Origin: Ceriagrion tenellum
Lineage: Eukaryota > Arthropoda > Insecta > Odonata > Coenagrionidae
Assembly: GCA_963169105.1 (NCBI GenBank)
Contig: OY720637.1
Location: 53,838,964-53,902,963, forward strand
Direction: 5' to 3'
DNA length: 64,000 nucleotides
A program made the translations under genes and the position numbers. Every line of letters begins with the position of its first letter. Within the stretch, counting starts at the first letter, position 1. Positions 44,701 through 55,300 of the stretch are shown here, one piece after another. Below the pieces are notes generated by a model. That model ran no database searches, had not been told where the DNA came from, and was given only the letters and a program-made list of their open reading frames with translations.

Positions 44701-45699
44701 TTTCTTTTCGATCGGGGAAGTGAGAACTTTGGCGGACAAGGATTTCTTTCCATCGTTTATCATCCATGATCTCATTTCGTCTTTAACGTTACTCTCGATC
44801 TCTCTGCTCCGTAAAAATGTAGAAAATGGCATGTTAGCTTACTACTACGATTGTTAGAAAATGTTTAGCTTAGTTTACATTAACTCCGATGTGCATACTA
44901 AGAACCATCTTACTATGAAATAAATGAATCATCGTCATTTCATAAATAAGATTTTAACTGCAAACTTGTAACCCTATAGTAAAAATACATTTCTCAGAGC
45001 AATGAATGCTTTTACTCAATGATATTACCCCGCAATGTGCCTATAAGTTACACGGAATCGCGGTGTTGCCTAGTTATAACTTGCAAAAGTGTAGTGAGTT
45101 GAAAAATGGAGTGGTTTTTACATATGGATACTTGCGGGTGATACGGGTTTTTAGAGGCAACATTCATAAATATTCTTAATCAGTTGAATACCGTGATAAT
45201 CTCTCAATGGATTAAAATACCGGGATTAATGTCATTATGGTACATGTCCTTTTGGTATTTGCACATTTTTTTCTGGTGAAGAGGTGCCCATGCTTGCCCT
45301 CTTCTACGTAATCGTTGACTCCTGCCAATCGCATCGAGAAACTGATTTTCTTAAGGTTGCAAGTACTCTGAAAATTTGACAATTAGGGATTTCGAGCTTC
45401 CGAACTAAAATCACGGAAATATCCGTTTTCCATCGCCATCTCTTGATTCTTCTGATGAACTCATGTTTATATCCAGTTCTCTTTATCGACCATTGTAAAT
45501 CGACGTTTCAATTCATCTATTTCAATGCGGTAAGACTTTCAGTGGAGGAAATCAGTCGTTCCTAGGTTAAATAAACACGATGTAATGTGAATACAACACG
45601 GAGGTGTAGTGCCGGTTTCCTCTCGTAATATATGGTGGATAAACGAACTTCCGTTCAGATGTGGCAAAAAATGTGTTTACTTGGGAGAAAAGCGTTGTA
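44701..45699. other. AT-rich non-coding stretch, nothing recognised
   Basis: No supported feature. Confidence 0.4.
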
Positions 45700-45960
45700 T
45701 TCTTCTATCCTTGCTCCGCGGGAATTTTTCGCTGACCCTCGTGTTTCGTGTCTGCTCTCTCGGCGCGGAAGCGTTCCGTGCGATGAGATTCGAGATTGAT
45801 GTACCCTCGCGACCCCGCTATAGCGCGCTAATGGCGCGGCTCTTACCTTTGCGTCCCGCGCCCTTCCAACCTTCACCCTGCTCTTTCGCGTAATTCGCGG
45901 CAGCGGGAGGGATATCTCTCCGGGGATGGTGGACAGAGAGAGAGGGTGAGACATACACTG
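45700..45960 (-). promoter_or_regulatory. CpG patch with a minus-strand splice donor
   Basis: GC-rich sequence with many CG pairs (CGCTATAGCGCGCTAATGGC, GCGTCCCGCGCCC). On the minus strand it contains GCAAAG|GTAAGAG (45847/45846), a near-perfect donor, with no ATG of note upstream. It could be an upstream non-coding exon of a minus-strand gene, for instance an alternative first exon of the prohormone gene 18 kb away. The 151-codon minus frame crosses the donor and has no motif. Confidence 0.35.
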
Positions 45961-46556
45961 ATTTTCTTTCTGGTAAAGGGAGCCCCGTGAAAAAAAAGAC
46001 GGTAAATAGCTCAGTTTCCAGTCGTGGTGACGGGATTCATTCAAATGCGTCTCTCTTTTTTGCCCCGCTGAGCTATAACGATGTGCAGTGTGGGAAGCAT
46101 AGCCTGCCATTTGTGTTCTCCGGCAATGGGGAATTTAAGTGCTTACCCCTCTCGTGCTTCCAGGGGTCTCTTCTTGTCGCTAAATGACAGGGAAGGAAAA
46201 CAGTGGTGAAATTTTGAATATTGCGGGAGATTTCGATAGGAATACATTTCCGGGACCCATACTTTTGCTGGCTGGTTGGTTATTTGGGGAGGTGACAGAC
46301 AGCTGAGGTCTTTTTCGCCGTTTAGGGGTTTAATGGTTAAGTAAGGATTATTTGGTGGATGGAGAAAGGATTGAGAGATACCCGGCGTCAGCGTAAGTCT
46401 GCTCGTAACGAAAAGTGTCATGGGGACCACGGTTAGACTCCCAATCCGACGCGACTGAGAGAATACTATACCTGAAGTGACGAGGATAATGAATTTACTC
46501 CGTCGAGGTTGATGGAGGGGGCATTGCGTCATCAAAATGTAGCCTGACAACCGATC

Positions 46557-47290
46557 CATTCATTCATGGATTGTTCAATCTCAAGATTGGTTGATTGTAG
46601 CCCTCCAATCTTCCCTATCAAATCCTAGTTCCCTAACCTCCTAGCATCTCCTCCTATGTACTTTCCTCTTTATTTGGCTCATTAACTTAGTCCTGGGTCT
46701 TCCTCTGGGGACTTTTCCCTCTATTTTACCTTCAATTATGTTCTTCACAAACCCATTGTGTATCAGGGTGTGTCCAATCCATCTTGTTCTTCTTTCCTGA
46801 ATGTTGTTTTTTTCCAAATGGTCCTTTCCTCTTCTACTCTTCTGTACACTTCATCATTACTTATTTCGTCCGTCGATTTTATCTTCAACATCCTCCTCCA
46901 GCACCAGGCTTCTAGTCTTTTCTGGTCGGCATTTCCAAAGGTCCATGCTTCCGATCCATTGAGTGCCGCGCTCCTCCCGAATGTTTTCACATACTGTTCC
47001 TGGTTTGTAGTCCTATCTTCTTTGAGCACAGCAGTTGTCTTTTTCCCATGAACGCCATCTTAGCTTGGGCTATTCTCCGCTTGATGTCCGTTGTACTTCT
47101 CCCGTCCCACGTGATGGTACTTCCGAGATAGGTGAAGGAATCCACTTGATTAACGTCTTTCCACTCAAGGTGTCTTCTACATTCAGCTTCTCTCTTCCAC
47201 ATACTAGGATTTTAGTCTTCGTCTTATTTATTTTCATGTTGAATTCTTGGAGAAGTTGGTCCATTACATTTAGTGACCTTAGAAAATCAA
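46557..47290 (-). mobile_element. Family B RTE-like retrotransposon, C-terminal part
   Basis: Three minus frames form one ORF broken by shifts: NMKINKTKTKILVCGREKLN (47264-47200), DSFTYLGSTITWDGRSTTDI, KRRIAQAKMAFMGKRQLL (47202-46990), and NGSEAWTFGNADQKRLEAWC, WRRMLKIKSTDEISNDEVYR (46960-46800). This is the post-catalytic RT region (G-x-K-I-N-x-x-K-T; Y-L-G-S; I-x-x-R-I; G-x-E-x-W-T; W-C-W-R-R-M-L). The 3' end near 46560 (TTCATTCATGGATTG, plus strand) matches 54.85 kb. Confidence 0.85.
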
Positions 47291-47509
47291 CCGATTGACA
47301 ACCGATATATCAACCGTATTGGTTATTCCTGCTCTTTCCTTGCTTTCCTTAGAATAGAATACGACGGAATGGGCGAATCAGCGGTTGTAAAGGGAGAATA
47401 TCCACTATTTGTTGGAAATTGAAGCCTAGTAACTCTGGGAACGCATATCGGCTACTCAGTGCTATGAATTCCACTCGATTTTACCATACTTTTCTCTAGG
47501 AATTTGGAT
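47291..47509. other. Spacer, nothing recognised
   Basis: No supported feature between two retrotransposon fragments. Confidence 0.35.
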
Positions 47510-48137
47510 ATTTACTGATTGAAATGAATAAATTATATGTGTATTGGAAGGAAGTCAAGCGGAGAATAGTGATGGCCAAAATCTCAGTCGGAAAACTGCA
47601 AAAAATATGGAAGAACAGAGGAATCGACATGTCCACCAAAATTAGGTTAGTTCGAGTAATGGTCTTCCCAATCATGACCAATGGGTCGGAGAGCTGATCA
47701 ATCACAGCAGCCATACGGAAGAAGATTGAGGCTCTCGAGCTCTATTGCTTCCGAAGAACGCTTAGAATATCATTGACGGAACGAAGAACAAATGTCCATT
47801 TCGCCCAGGTGAAAATTGTGGTCAGAGACTGACTGACTGCTGCCAACAATATATCGTAACTCCCTCAAATTCTTCGGCCACGTTGTAAGGCGTAATGGCC
47901 TAGAGAATACAGCGCTCCAAGGCAAGGTCTAGGGCAAAAGACAGCGAGATCGGCTACCGTTAAGACTGAAAGACCAAATAAAGACACTCACAAATCTAAA
48001 TCTGAGTGAAGCAGTCCACGCGGCCCAAAGATAGAGGTAAGTGGCGCCAGATAGTCCGAAAAACATAAACTTAGTCCATATGGGTCATAACGCTCGATAT
48101 CGAGCCAATGACTGAGAGAGAGAGAGAGAGAGAGAGT
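47510..48137 (+). mobile_element. Non-LTR retrotransposon 3' end with (GA)n tail
   Basis: The plus strand reads EVKRRIVMAKISVGKLQKIW, KNRGIDMSTKIRLVRVMVFP, IMTNGSES, stop, KKIEALELYCFRRTLRISL, then TERRTNV. This corresponds to the I-x-R-R-I..T-K-x-R-L-x-x..G-x-E-S-W..I-x-A-F-E-L-W-C-x-R-R-x-L-x-I-S-W-T-x-R-x-T-N region of RTE/ingi-like reverse transcriptases. Frames shift several times after 47820. It finishes after TCGATATCGAGCCAATGACT in a GA repeat of about 24 bases (48113-48136). Confidence 0.82.
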
Positions 48138-48235
48138 ATGGAGAATCCATGTTAAATTAATGAACGCATGACCAGTACGTGATCGTCGGAAAATATCTTT
48201 AAATTGGAAAATTATCGCGTCAACCTGGAAGTGCT

Positions 48236-48360
48236 AATGGAAAATCGGGGTTAACAAAGATGGCGGACAGGCCTCCCCTATGTAACAGCCTCTAGCATTG
48301 GCTACCGTAGCAAGCGTCCTCTCCATCTACCGCCAAGGATTGCACGGTGTCAATTTAAGT
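48236..48360 (+). repeat. Dispersed repeat, copy 1 (second at 61.0 kb)
   Basis: AAATCGGGGTTAA.AAAGATGG, CGGACA.., CCTCTAGCATTGGC and CCATCTACC occur here and, in the same order and orientation, at 61008-61100. About 100 bp is shared at moderate identity. There are no terminal repeats or coding content to name its class. Confidence 0.6.
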
Positions 48361-48730
48361 GCGCAGTATCGCCGTCCGGGCATTTTCTGAAGCACGCTAC
48401 CTAAACTAACTGCGCCTGATTCTTTTGGCTTATGTACTCTATCAGTAACAAAGTATTCTGAAAAAGATCTAGGAAAGCAGTCGAGTTGTTACTATTTTAC
48501 AAATTATCTGGGCTTATATATTATTATATTGGTAGATTTCAGCTCCGGCACCGGCATTCTCTCGAAACACTCGACTCGTATTATTGTCTGCGATTGGTCG
48601 TTGGGTCTAAAGGGCGCTCTGCTTGGTATATTTCATTGCGCAAACGAACGCATCTTAGATTGTACAAAAAAAGAATGGCATTAGAGCAGGTTCCATTTTC
48701 CGTTCAGCTATTCAGACAATCATACGAAAT

Positions 48731-48819
48731 GCCGCTTTACACGGTTCAATTTTCCCCGTGAAAGAGTTCATATATATGTGAATCACGTGAACTCACGTGA
48801 ATGTATCGTGTAAAGCGGC
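48731..48819. mobile_element. Very short inverted-repeat element, 89 bp
   Basis: GCCGCTTTACACG (48731-48743) is exactly inverted at 48807-48819 (CGTGTAAAGCGGC). The interior has nested palindromic ACGTGA and TCACGTGA motifs. It resembles internally deleted MITEs. Flanks show no clear target duplication. Confidence 0.75.
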
Positions 48820-49159
48820 CTTAAGGATTGCTAAATAAATGTCCTACTTATTTCTATTTTCGGTGCTGATTATCGAGCTCTATTCCTTGATCCGGCATAC
48901 TGAGGTACATAACATATTCGGGCTAGCATTGATAAAACTAGGATTTATCAATCGGATGATAGGAAGGTCCTCATATTAAAAATTAAAATAGAGGTGTTGC
49001 TTCGCTCTGCTTAGGCCACACCACGAATACACCGTGAGCATTTAGTTCCCTGGTCAGAAAAATTCAACCAAAAGAATAAATAAAATACAAACGAAAACTT
49101 CGTTTTCCTTCGTTTCGTTGAATACTGCTGCGAGCGGACATATAGTATTTCTCAACTTT
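48820..49159. other. Spacer, nothing recognised
   Basis: No supported feature. Confidence 0.35.
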
Positions 49160-49530
49160 TAGAGAGATCAGGTTAGAGGCTGCTATAGACATGGAGACTA
49201 CGTCCTAGGATTAGTTTTCTTGAGAAATTCAGAACAGGTGTGTTTCAGAGCGACTAGAGAATATCACTTTGATGCCTTATTACATTTCTAGGTCCGACAA
49301 ATGCGTTCTAATAAGATAGACACATTTCCGAACAGATAGGTACGAAAATTTGTTCTCTCCTACCTACAAAAAGTCATCGTAGTAAAAAACTTAGCTCTAC
49401 TGAAAACCATCCCATAATACACTTCACCATTTCCCTTCCAAAAGCCTTGTCCTTTACGCGGTTGGTGTCCTAATGCCCCCTGCCACATGCACATGCCGCG
49501 GCTCGCAGGGTATTTTGTAGATGTAGATGG
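49160..49530 (+). mobile_element. Family C non-LTR element, 3' UTR with complete tail
   Basis: Reverse complement of the 17.5 and 20.4 kb blocks: TTGAGAAATTCAGAACAGGT, GTGTTTCAGAGCGAC, ACATTTCTAGGTCCGACA, CCATAATACACTTC. It continues through GGTGTCCTAATGCCCCCTGC and GCCGCGGCTCGCAGGGTA to the tail TTTTGTAGATGTAGATGG (49514-49531). No RT coding is left. Confidence 0.82.
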
Positions 49531-50790
49531 TAAAACCCTTTACACGATAAATTTTCCCTCTTGCTGAATGCAGTCCGATTTACTGTTATGAGGAAAGTAT
49601 CGAGTTAAAGGGCATTTATTGGTGGTTGTTGTATTAAGCAGATCTAACGTAGAGGTGAATGTTTTACCTTCGCGGACATATCGGAATGTCTGCCAAATCT
49701 GAGAACACTAGGAAAACCGTCGTGCTAGGCGTTGGACCTGAAGTAATTCAGTTTCGGCTTAGGGTCAGGTAGTGTATTGGTTCTTGTGCTATCGCCCATT
49801 TGTATCATTGTGTAATATTTTCGTCATAATTTTTCTCACCGTTGTAAAAATAATTTCCTTTTTTAGCTATAAGGTTTTTTTGGAAATCCATGAGATTCTA
49901 AGGCTGCAGTTTCAGGTGGAACCGCATTCGAGTATCTATTACTTCTTTTGCAACCACCCGTGGAATCAGTACGATTTCAGGATTCCTTTCGTTCGTACTA
50001 TTCCTACTCAGTGATGAGGAAATGGAAGTGTATCACGCGGAAAACAATAAAAAATACTTCAGCGCAGTATAAATCAGCAGAATAGGAGGAGGGAATGAAT
50101 TGGTACGTGTAGAAGAAATTGCCATTTCCGAGATATTTTGATTGAAGTGTAAAGGGCATTATTGTTGGAAAAGTGGGGATCCCTTGCGCTATTGTAATGC
50201 ATCCTCTGCGACTTGCAATGTGCCGGGAAATCGCGTGACGTGGAAGCCGATCGAGGTTGCGAATAATTTATGTTTGGATCAAACGAAGTTATTTGCTGAA
50301 GAATATATAAAAATCCCAAAAGACAAATCAAGTATTCCAGTATATCATTTCTCATTTTGTCAAAATTCTTGGTTCCCTTTTTGATGACGTTATAGGTGTC
50401 TAGACCATAGTTGTAAGGAATAATAAATTGTGGAATGTACATATACAGAAATTATTTGAGGTGACCCGTTTCCAAAATATTAAGCCCTGGAATTAAACTT
50501 GTATTCTATAATCTCTTTTGTATTTTTTATCAATTTGTCGGACTAAAACGCAAAATATTTCGACGACGTCGTTGATTTGGAAATCCAAAACACGAACTAA
50601 GAGCCTTTTATCAGGTCAAAGACGACTGTCCTCCATACTCCCGCCTAACTCCGACAGAATATTGATATCTCACGTACTCCAGCATACTGCGGTAGATCAG
50701 ATTATGAGAAAAAATAAGGGAAATAGACTGTAGAACAAACAGGTTTTAAATGTTTTCCCGCAATCGATACGAGACCATAATTAGACTTTA
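49531..50790. other. Non-coding stretch, nothing recognised
   Basis: An 80-codon plus frame at 50142-50384 with six Cys and a 122-codon minus frame over the same bases were considered; neither has a start context, splice sites or known motif. Confidence 0.4.
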
Positions 50791-50794
50791 TATA

Positions 50795-51560
50795 CCTACA
50801 TTCATACATACATACATACCCATCACGCCGTTCCCTTTCGGGGTAGGCACAGTCAAAATGTTTCACTCATTAATAAATAATTGTACATCTAACTCTGCTT
50901 CTATAATTTCCTCCATACTGACCTATCCTTGCAAACCTCTTTTGCCTCATTTACCCTTTCACTACCCCATACACTGTTTCATATACGCCCTCCTGTTTTT
51001 TAAACTCCTAATATTCCTCCTAAGAATTTCCTCAACTACATTCAACTACAACTTTCTCGGCCTACCTCTACCTCTCGCACCATTCATTCTACTCTCATAT
51101 ATCTGTTTCGTTATTCGACTCTAATCCATTCTCTCAACATGGCCAAACCAACGAAGCACACGCCTTTCATACACGTCCATTACTGGAGCATTTAACCCAC
51201 ATTCATTCATGACCCTCTCATTCCTGCCCCTAACCATCCTACTTTTGCCGCAAATACTCCTCAGATAACTCATACCCACGGCGTTTAGTCTACTCTTATG
51301 TCTATCCTGACATACCCATGTTTCACTACCATATAGCAAAGTGGGAAGAAGTACACTTTTGTACACGGCAATTTCCGCTTCCTTAGACAAGCACTCATTC
51401 CTTGATATGCTCCACATGCTACCTACCACTTTCCTTCCAGCATTCGCACGTCTCTTTATCTCCTCGTCTATTCTTCCATCTTTCGCATACATCTTACCTA
51501 AGTACACAAAATCATCCACCTGTTCATTTACTTCACCATTCGCCCTCATCCTACAGTTAT
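50795..51560 (-). mobile_element. RTE-like retrotransposon 3' part with (CATA)n tail, family D
   Basis: A clean minus frame (51549-51121) reads EVNEQVDDFVYLGKMYAKDG, RIDEEIKRRANAGRKVVGSM, ETWVCQDRHKSRLNAVGMSY, LRSICGKSRMVRGRNERVM and YERRVLRWFGHVERMD. After a shift it continues SRITKQIYESRMNGARGRGR and ends DRSVWRKL. This is the whole C-terminal region of an RTE-like reverse transcriptase, better preserved than families A and B. The 3' end is a CATA repeat at 50800-50819 (plus strand). Confidence 0.87.
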
Positions 51561-51799
51561 TCTCCCCATTCTCCTTATCAAAAACTACTACTAATAATTA
51601 GACTTAAAAGACTCATAATGAGCCTGCTAATGAGACTTTAAAGAGGTTAGTCGACAGGTAGTGTAGCCGATATGCTCCTTGATGCAAGTTTCTAAATATG
51701 GCGCGTTTTGCTAACGCCTTGTTTTTCATCTTCCGTGCATGACTATTGTATCACGTTTACTTAGTTCCATTTAAGATTAATTGCTTCTGAAGTATTTTT
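51561..51799. other. Spacer, nothing recognised
   Basis: No supported feature. Confidence 0.35.
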
Positions 51800-52065
51800 A
51801 GCGTACCTATAAGGTGGTCGGCGGAGTACGTGGCTGGAGGATTTTGGGGGGAGGGATTGCTGAAAAATGTAATGGAGGGAAGGATGTTGGGAAAGCGAGG
51901 AAGAGGAAGGAGGAGGAAAGGTTTCATGGAGAGGATGAAGAAGAGTAGATCGTATGCTGAGTTGAAAATAGATATACTGGAGGGACATAGGCCCCTGAAA
52001 AAGTAGAGAACCGGAGGAGATTCTCTGACATTCAATAAAACCTCCCTTAACTGACACTTTTTAAA
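51800..52065 (+). mobile_element. Family A RTE-like retrotransposon, 3' end
   Basis: The plus strand reads GLLKNVMEGRMLGKRGRGRR, RKGFMERMKKSRSYAELKID and ILEGHRPLKK, closely matching the 9.5 kb copy (GLLKNAIEGRMLGKRRRGRK..) and extending to the same 3' end (GACATTCAATAAAACCTCCC). This gives the family A C-terminus as ..RMKKxxxYAxxKxxILExxRPLxx. Minus-strand frames of up to 176 codons here are shadows. Confidence 0.85.
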
Positions 52066-52084
52066 AAATGATGTGGTACATGTT

Positions 52085-52180
52085 GGTGAACGTTTATTTC
52101 TACGCTGTGGTGATTGTTGGTGATAAGTCTCTACGTGCCAAACACCCTTGAAGTGGCTTGCAGGGTAATATATAGATGTA
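52085..52180 (+). mobile_element. Family C-like 3' end, solo
   Basis: GTGGCTTGCAGGGTAATATA followed by TAGATGTAGAAT (52151-52182) matches the last 30 bases of the family C copies. The 60 bp before it are not alignable with confidence. Confidence 0.55.
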
Positions 52181-52239
52181 GAATATCTAGCAAGTTGTGT
52201 GTCATGAAGGAATGAGGAACTGCGTGAGGAGTATTTTTG

Positions 52240-52830
52240 CGAGTAAAACATCCCTCGAGCAGCGTGGGCGTAGTGCCCCCCCCTCACCTTATAGCATCGG
52301 GCGCCCAGCAGGACAAAAATATTTCGGCGTCATTTTCATTTCGGACGACGTGTGCCGAAGCGGGGTTTGGGCGCATTAGGGAACGAGTGAGTGGGAATAT
52401 TACGGCGGCCGGGATGTGCAAGTTTTTATTTTTTTCAACGGGTGGGTGGGAGAATTCAGGGCCCAGGAGAGGGGGAGGGATAAGAGGGAAGACAGGGGTC
52501 GTCCAGGGTTACCGGGTGGGGATGGGGTGAAGAATAGGAGGAAGAAGAAGGCATCGTCCATTTGCGTGAGCCCTGGGGGGTGTGCCACACTCCACCGCCG
52601 TAGTGGCAGGCGGGCGGCGATGCTCACATTTTTTTCCTGCCTGCCCGATTCTTACTCCCTCTGGATTTGGGGACATTTTTTTCCCAGAGTCCCTCCCCGC
52701 CCCCAAGGGTAAGGAGGCGGAGGTGATGCTGGGGTAGTTGTGGGAGAGGGGGAGTTTGAAGAGCACGGGGGCAAAGAGGTCGTATTCGAAGACGGCCCCG
52801 GAGGAATCAGGTGAGAAAACTCCGGGCTCC
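52240..52830 (+). promoter_or_regulatory. GC-rich block ending at a plus-strand splice donor
   Basis: GC-rich, CpG-containing sequence with G-rich runs (52440-52530) and low-complexity frames on both strands. On the plus strand GGAATCAG|GTGAGAAA (donor at 52810/52811) fits the consensus well. It could be a promoter and first exon of an unrecognised plus-strand gene. No ATG with a convincing peptide precedes the donor. Confidence 0.35.
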
Positions 52831-52839
52831 GGAAGCGTA

Positions 52840-53545
52840 AATTACCGAGCGAGAGGGTACGAAAAAAAACTGTTACCTTTGCTGAATAAACGAACGTTAA
52901 TCAATCCTTTCGGCCTAAATAAATTCGATTTTCGAGTCGATAATAGCTCGTTCTCGTGCCACTAAACCATACTGTTGCGTGTCCCTTAACGACCTCATCG
53001 CGATCCTGCATTTGGTATTGTTTCGTATGTTGAAATGTAAGGCAGAATACTGTGAAGTACATATCCGGGAAAGAGGGTGCACAGAAAAAAAACAGTTCTC
53101 ATTTGCCGAATAAACGATCGCAAATCAATCCTTCGGGTCGAAATAAGTTCGATTCTCGAGCAAATAAACAATGCTGTTGCGTGTACCCAAGCGACCGAAT
53201 CGCAATTCTGCAGTTTTTTTCGGATGATAAAATTTATGGAATAATTTTAAAATTCGAAGATTGTTGCGATACAGAGGGAATATATGCATGATGCAGAAGT
53301 AAACAGCTGTGGAAGAATACAAGGAAGTACATTACCCAGAAAGAGGGTGTACAGAAAAAAACTAGTTATCGTTTGCTGAATCAACGATCACAAATCAAGC
53401 TTTCCGGTCAGAATAAGCTCGATTTTCGAGTCGATTATAGGTCTTTTTCGTGCTAATAAACCATACTCTTGCGTATACTCGAACGACAACATCGCGATCC
53501 TGCATTTCGTATTGTTTCATAAAATAAAATTTGAGGAAGAATACT
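52840..53545. repeat. Three-copy tandem array, units about 220 and 271 bp
   Basis: The landmark (G/A)AGAGGGTRY.CAGAAAAAAA begins at 52851, 53071 and 53342. In each copy it is followed by TTTGC.GAAT.AACGA, AAATCAA.C, GAATAAG.TCGATT.TCGAG, CATACT.TTGCGT and ATCGCGATCCTGCA-like segments. The middle copy holds about 50 extra bases. Copies are diverged by substitutions and the array starts just after the GC-rich block with the splice donor. Confidence 0.85.
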
Positions 53546-54037
53546 CGAAGCGTTACCGTCTCCATGTTGACCTGAAATCAGATTTACCGATACCCACCAT
53601 CACAGGTCTCCTGGATTCACAAAGACTTGGATGTTTTTTTCCAGTTCTACTCCTTAAATTTTGGTCTATATCAAAGATAGTTTTAGATAATACTAGACAT
53701 AGCAATGAACTTAAATCCGGAGAAAGTCTCTAGGTGGTAAATGTCGACGTAATGGTGGGAAATGTTTTAATTAAACAAGCCTTTAGGCCACCGATGGGAC
53801 TAGAGTGCTTTGCTACATGTATTGCAGACATCATAGCCTCAGTAATTAGAAAGGTATAGTGATTCATCGTATACTATCTCATTTCGTTGAGATTTATGAT
53901 GTTTTTTGTTGAAAAAAGGAGAAAATAACATTTTATAAAAACATCTAATGAAGTCAAAAAGAATAAATCAGTTAAAAAGAGTGTTTTTCATTATGTATTT
54001 ATTGCGAAGAATATGTATACTGTGGTGAAATGATTGT
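53546..54037. other. Non-coding stretch, nothing recognised
   Basis: No supported feature. Confidence 0.35.
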
Positions 54038-54225
54038 CCATTTCAAAATGAAAAACAATTGTAACTTTCCACACAGAATTTTTTTAATCTTTGCCGACCG
54101 TGGTTTCAGCACCTAGTGCCATTATCAAGTTATCTTGATAATGGCACTAGGTGCTGAAACCATGGTTGGCAAAGATTAAAAAAATTCTGTGTGGAAAGTT
54201 ACAATTGTTTTTCATTTTGAAATGG
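54038..54225. repeat. Long near-perfect palindrome, arms about 91 bp
   Basis: The left arm runs from CCATTTCAAAATGAAAAACA to TAGTGCCATTATCAAG and the right arm is its reverse complement from CTTGATAATGGCACTA to TCATTTTGAAATGG, with only a few mismatches (for example GACCGTGG against CCATGGTT). The loop is about six bases. It has the class plan: GGTTTCAGC, TTATCAAG/CTTGATAATG at the loop, GCTGAAACC, then AACTTTCCACACAGAATT outer stem and a solo CTTCCACAAAGTTGAGCC just after it. Confidence 0.95.
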
Positions 54226-54842
54226 ATATATATCACTTCCACAAAGTTGAGCCTGATACGCTTTTATATATGTGAAATGATTGGTTGGTAGATCGTTAGG
54301 GGACGCAACCAAAACCTGGGGTCATTTTCGCCAACGAGTACAGGGTGGAAAGTATAGGATTTTTATAGGGAACGGAGGAAGGGTGGAGAAAAACTCGACA
54401 CGGAATAACGAAAGGTACCAAGGGGACCTCAGTTTAGCATCCCCGTTTATTTTAGTAGACTCCCAAGTTGGAATCGAGAGTCTACTAAAATAATCTCTCC
54501 AGATACCGGAATTTGATACCGTAATATCTGTATATATAGCCGGTACTATTATCCACTGCACGACCCAATCTCCGTGATGAAGTGACTTTGAGAAAATGCA
54601 GTAGCGAACGGGATAATTGGAATTAAAAAGGTTAGTGAATTCAAAGTAGGGAATTACGTGACGTTGTCAATAGTTTGTTTGTAATGAAGGTGGTTGAACG
54701 TTGTATTATAGGTGTCGAGAAAGTGAACTCTAAATGAGACGATTCGTCAATTAAAGATGATGATGATATGGCTTTTTAATCGGGCGTGCTGAGAGAAAAA
54801 AAGTTAAAGGCGAATGCTGTGCCAATGGAGGTTTTTTAAGGA
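54226..54842. other. Non-coding stretch, nothing recognised
   Basis: TTTTAGTAGACTC occurs in inverted orientation at 54450 and 54480 around a short loop. Otherwise no supported feature. Confidence 0.4.
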
Positions 54843-55135
54843 ATGAATGACCATTCATTCATTGGTCGTTCATTCCTATGATTGGTTGACTGCAGCCCTC
54901 CATACTTCCCTATCTCTTGTTAGTTCCCTCACTTTCTGGTATCTATTCCTATTTACTTTCCTCTTTATTTGGTCCATAAATTTATGCCTGGATCTTCCTC
55001 TGGGGACTTCTCCCTCTATTTTTACATGCAATTATGTTCTTCATAAACCAATTGTGCCTCAGGGTATTTCAATCCATCTGGTTCTTCCTCTTCTACTCTC
55101 TGTAAACTTCCCTCGACTCTTGAGTTATATGATAT
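54843..55135 (-). mobile_element. Family B retrotransposon, 3' end only
   Basis: ATGATTGGTTGACTGCAGCC, CTCCATACTTCCCTATC, TTCCTCTGGGGACTTCTCCC and ATTATGTTCTTCATAAACCA match the 3' part of the family B copy at 46.6-46.8 kb position by position. The tail is a TTCATTCATT-type repeat (54844-54875). The plus-strand 96-codon frame is accidental. Confidence 0.82.
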
Positions 55136-55300
55136 GATAGAACGTGTTATCTATGCCCACTCCGATTATAATAGTAATGATATTTTCGTATTCGTAATTA
55201 GAAGGATTACTGTAATTTATTTTTTGTAAATGAGCTCACTCATTGCTGTTTCCCATTGATGCAAACATTTTAAAGACGTGAATCTGCCCATGTTTTGGTG

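Noticed and set aside
50142..50384. 80-codon plus frame with six Cys, as a possible secreted peptide
   Set aside because: No hydrophobic signal, Cys spacing fits no family I know, a longer frame lies antisense, and no splice sites flank it.
51757..52287. 176-codon minus-strand frame
   Set aside because: Antisense to the family A 3' end at 51800-52065 and continues into unrelated sequence.
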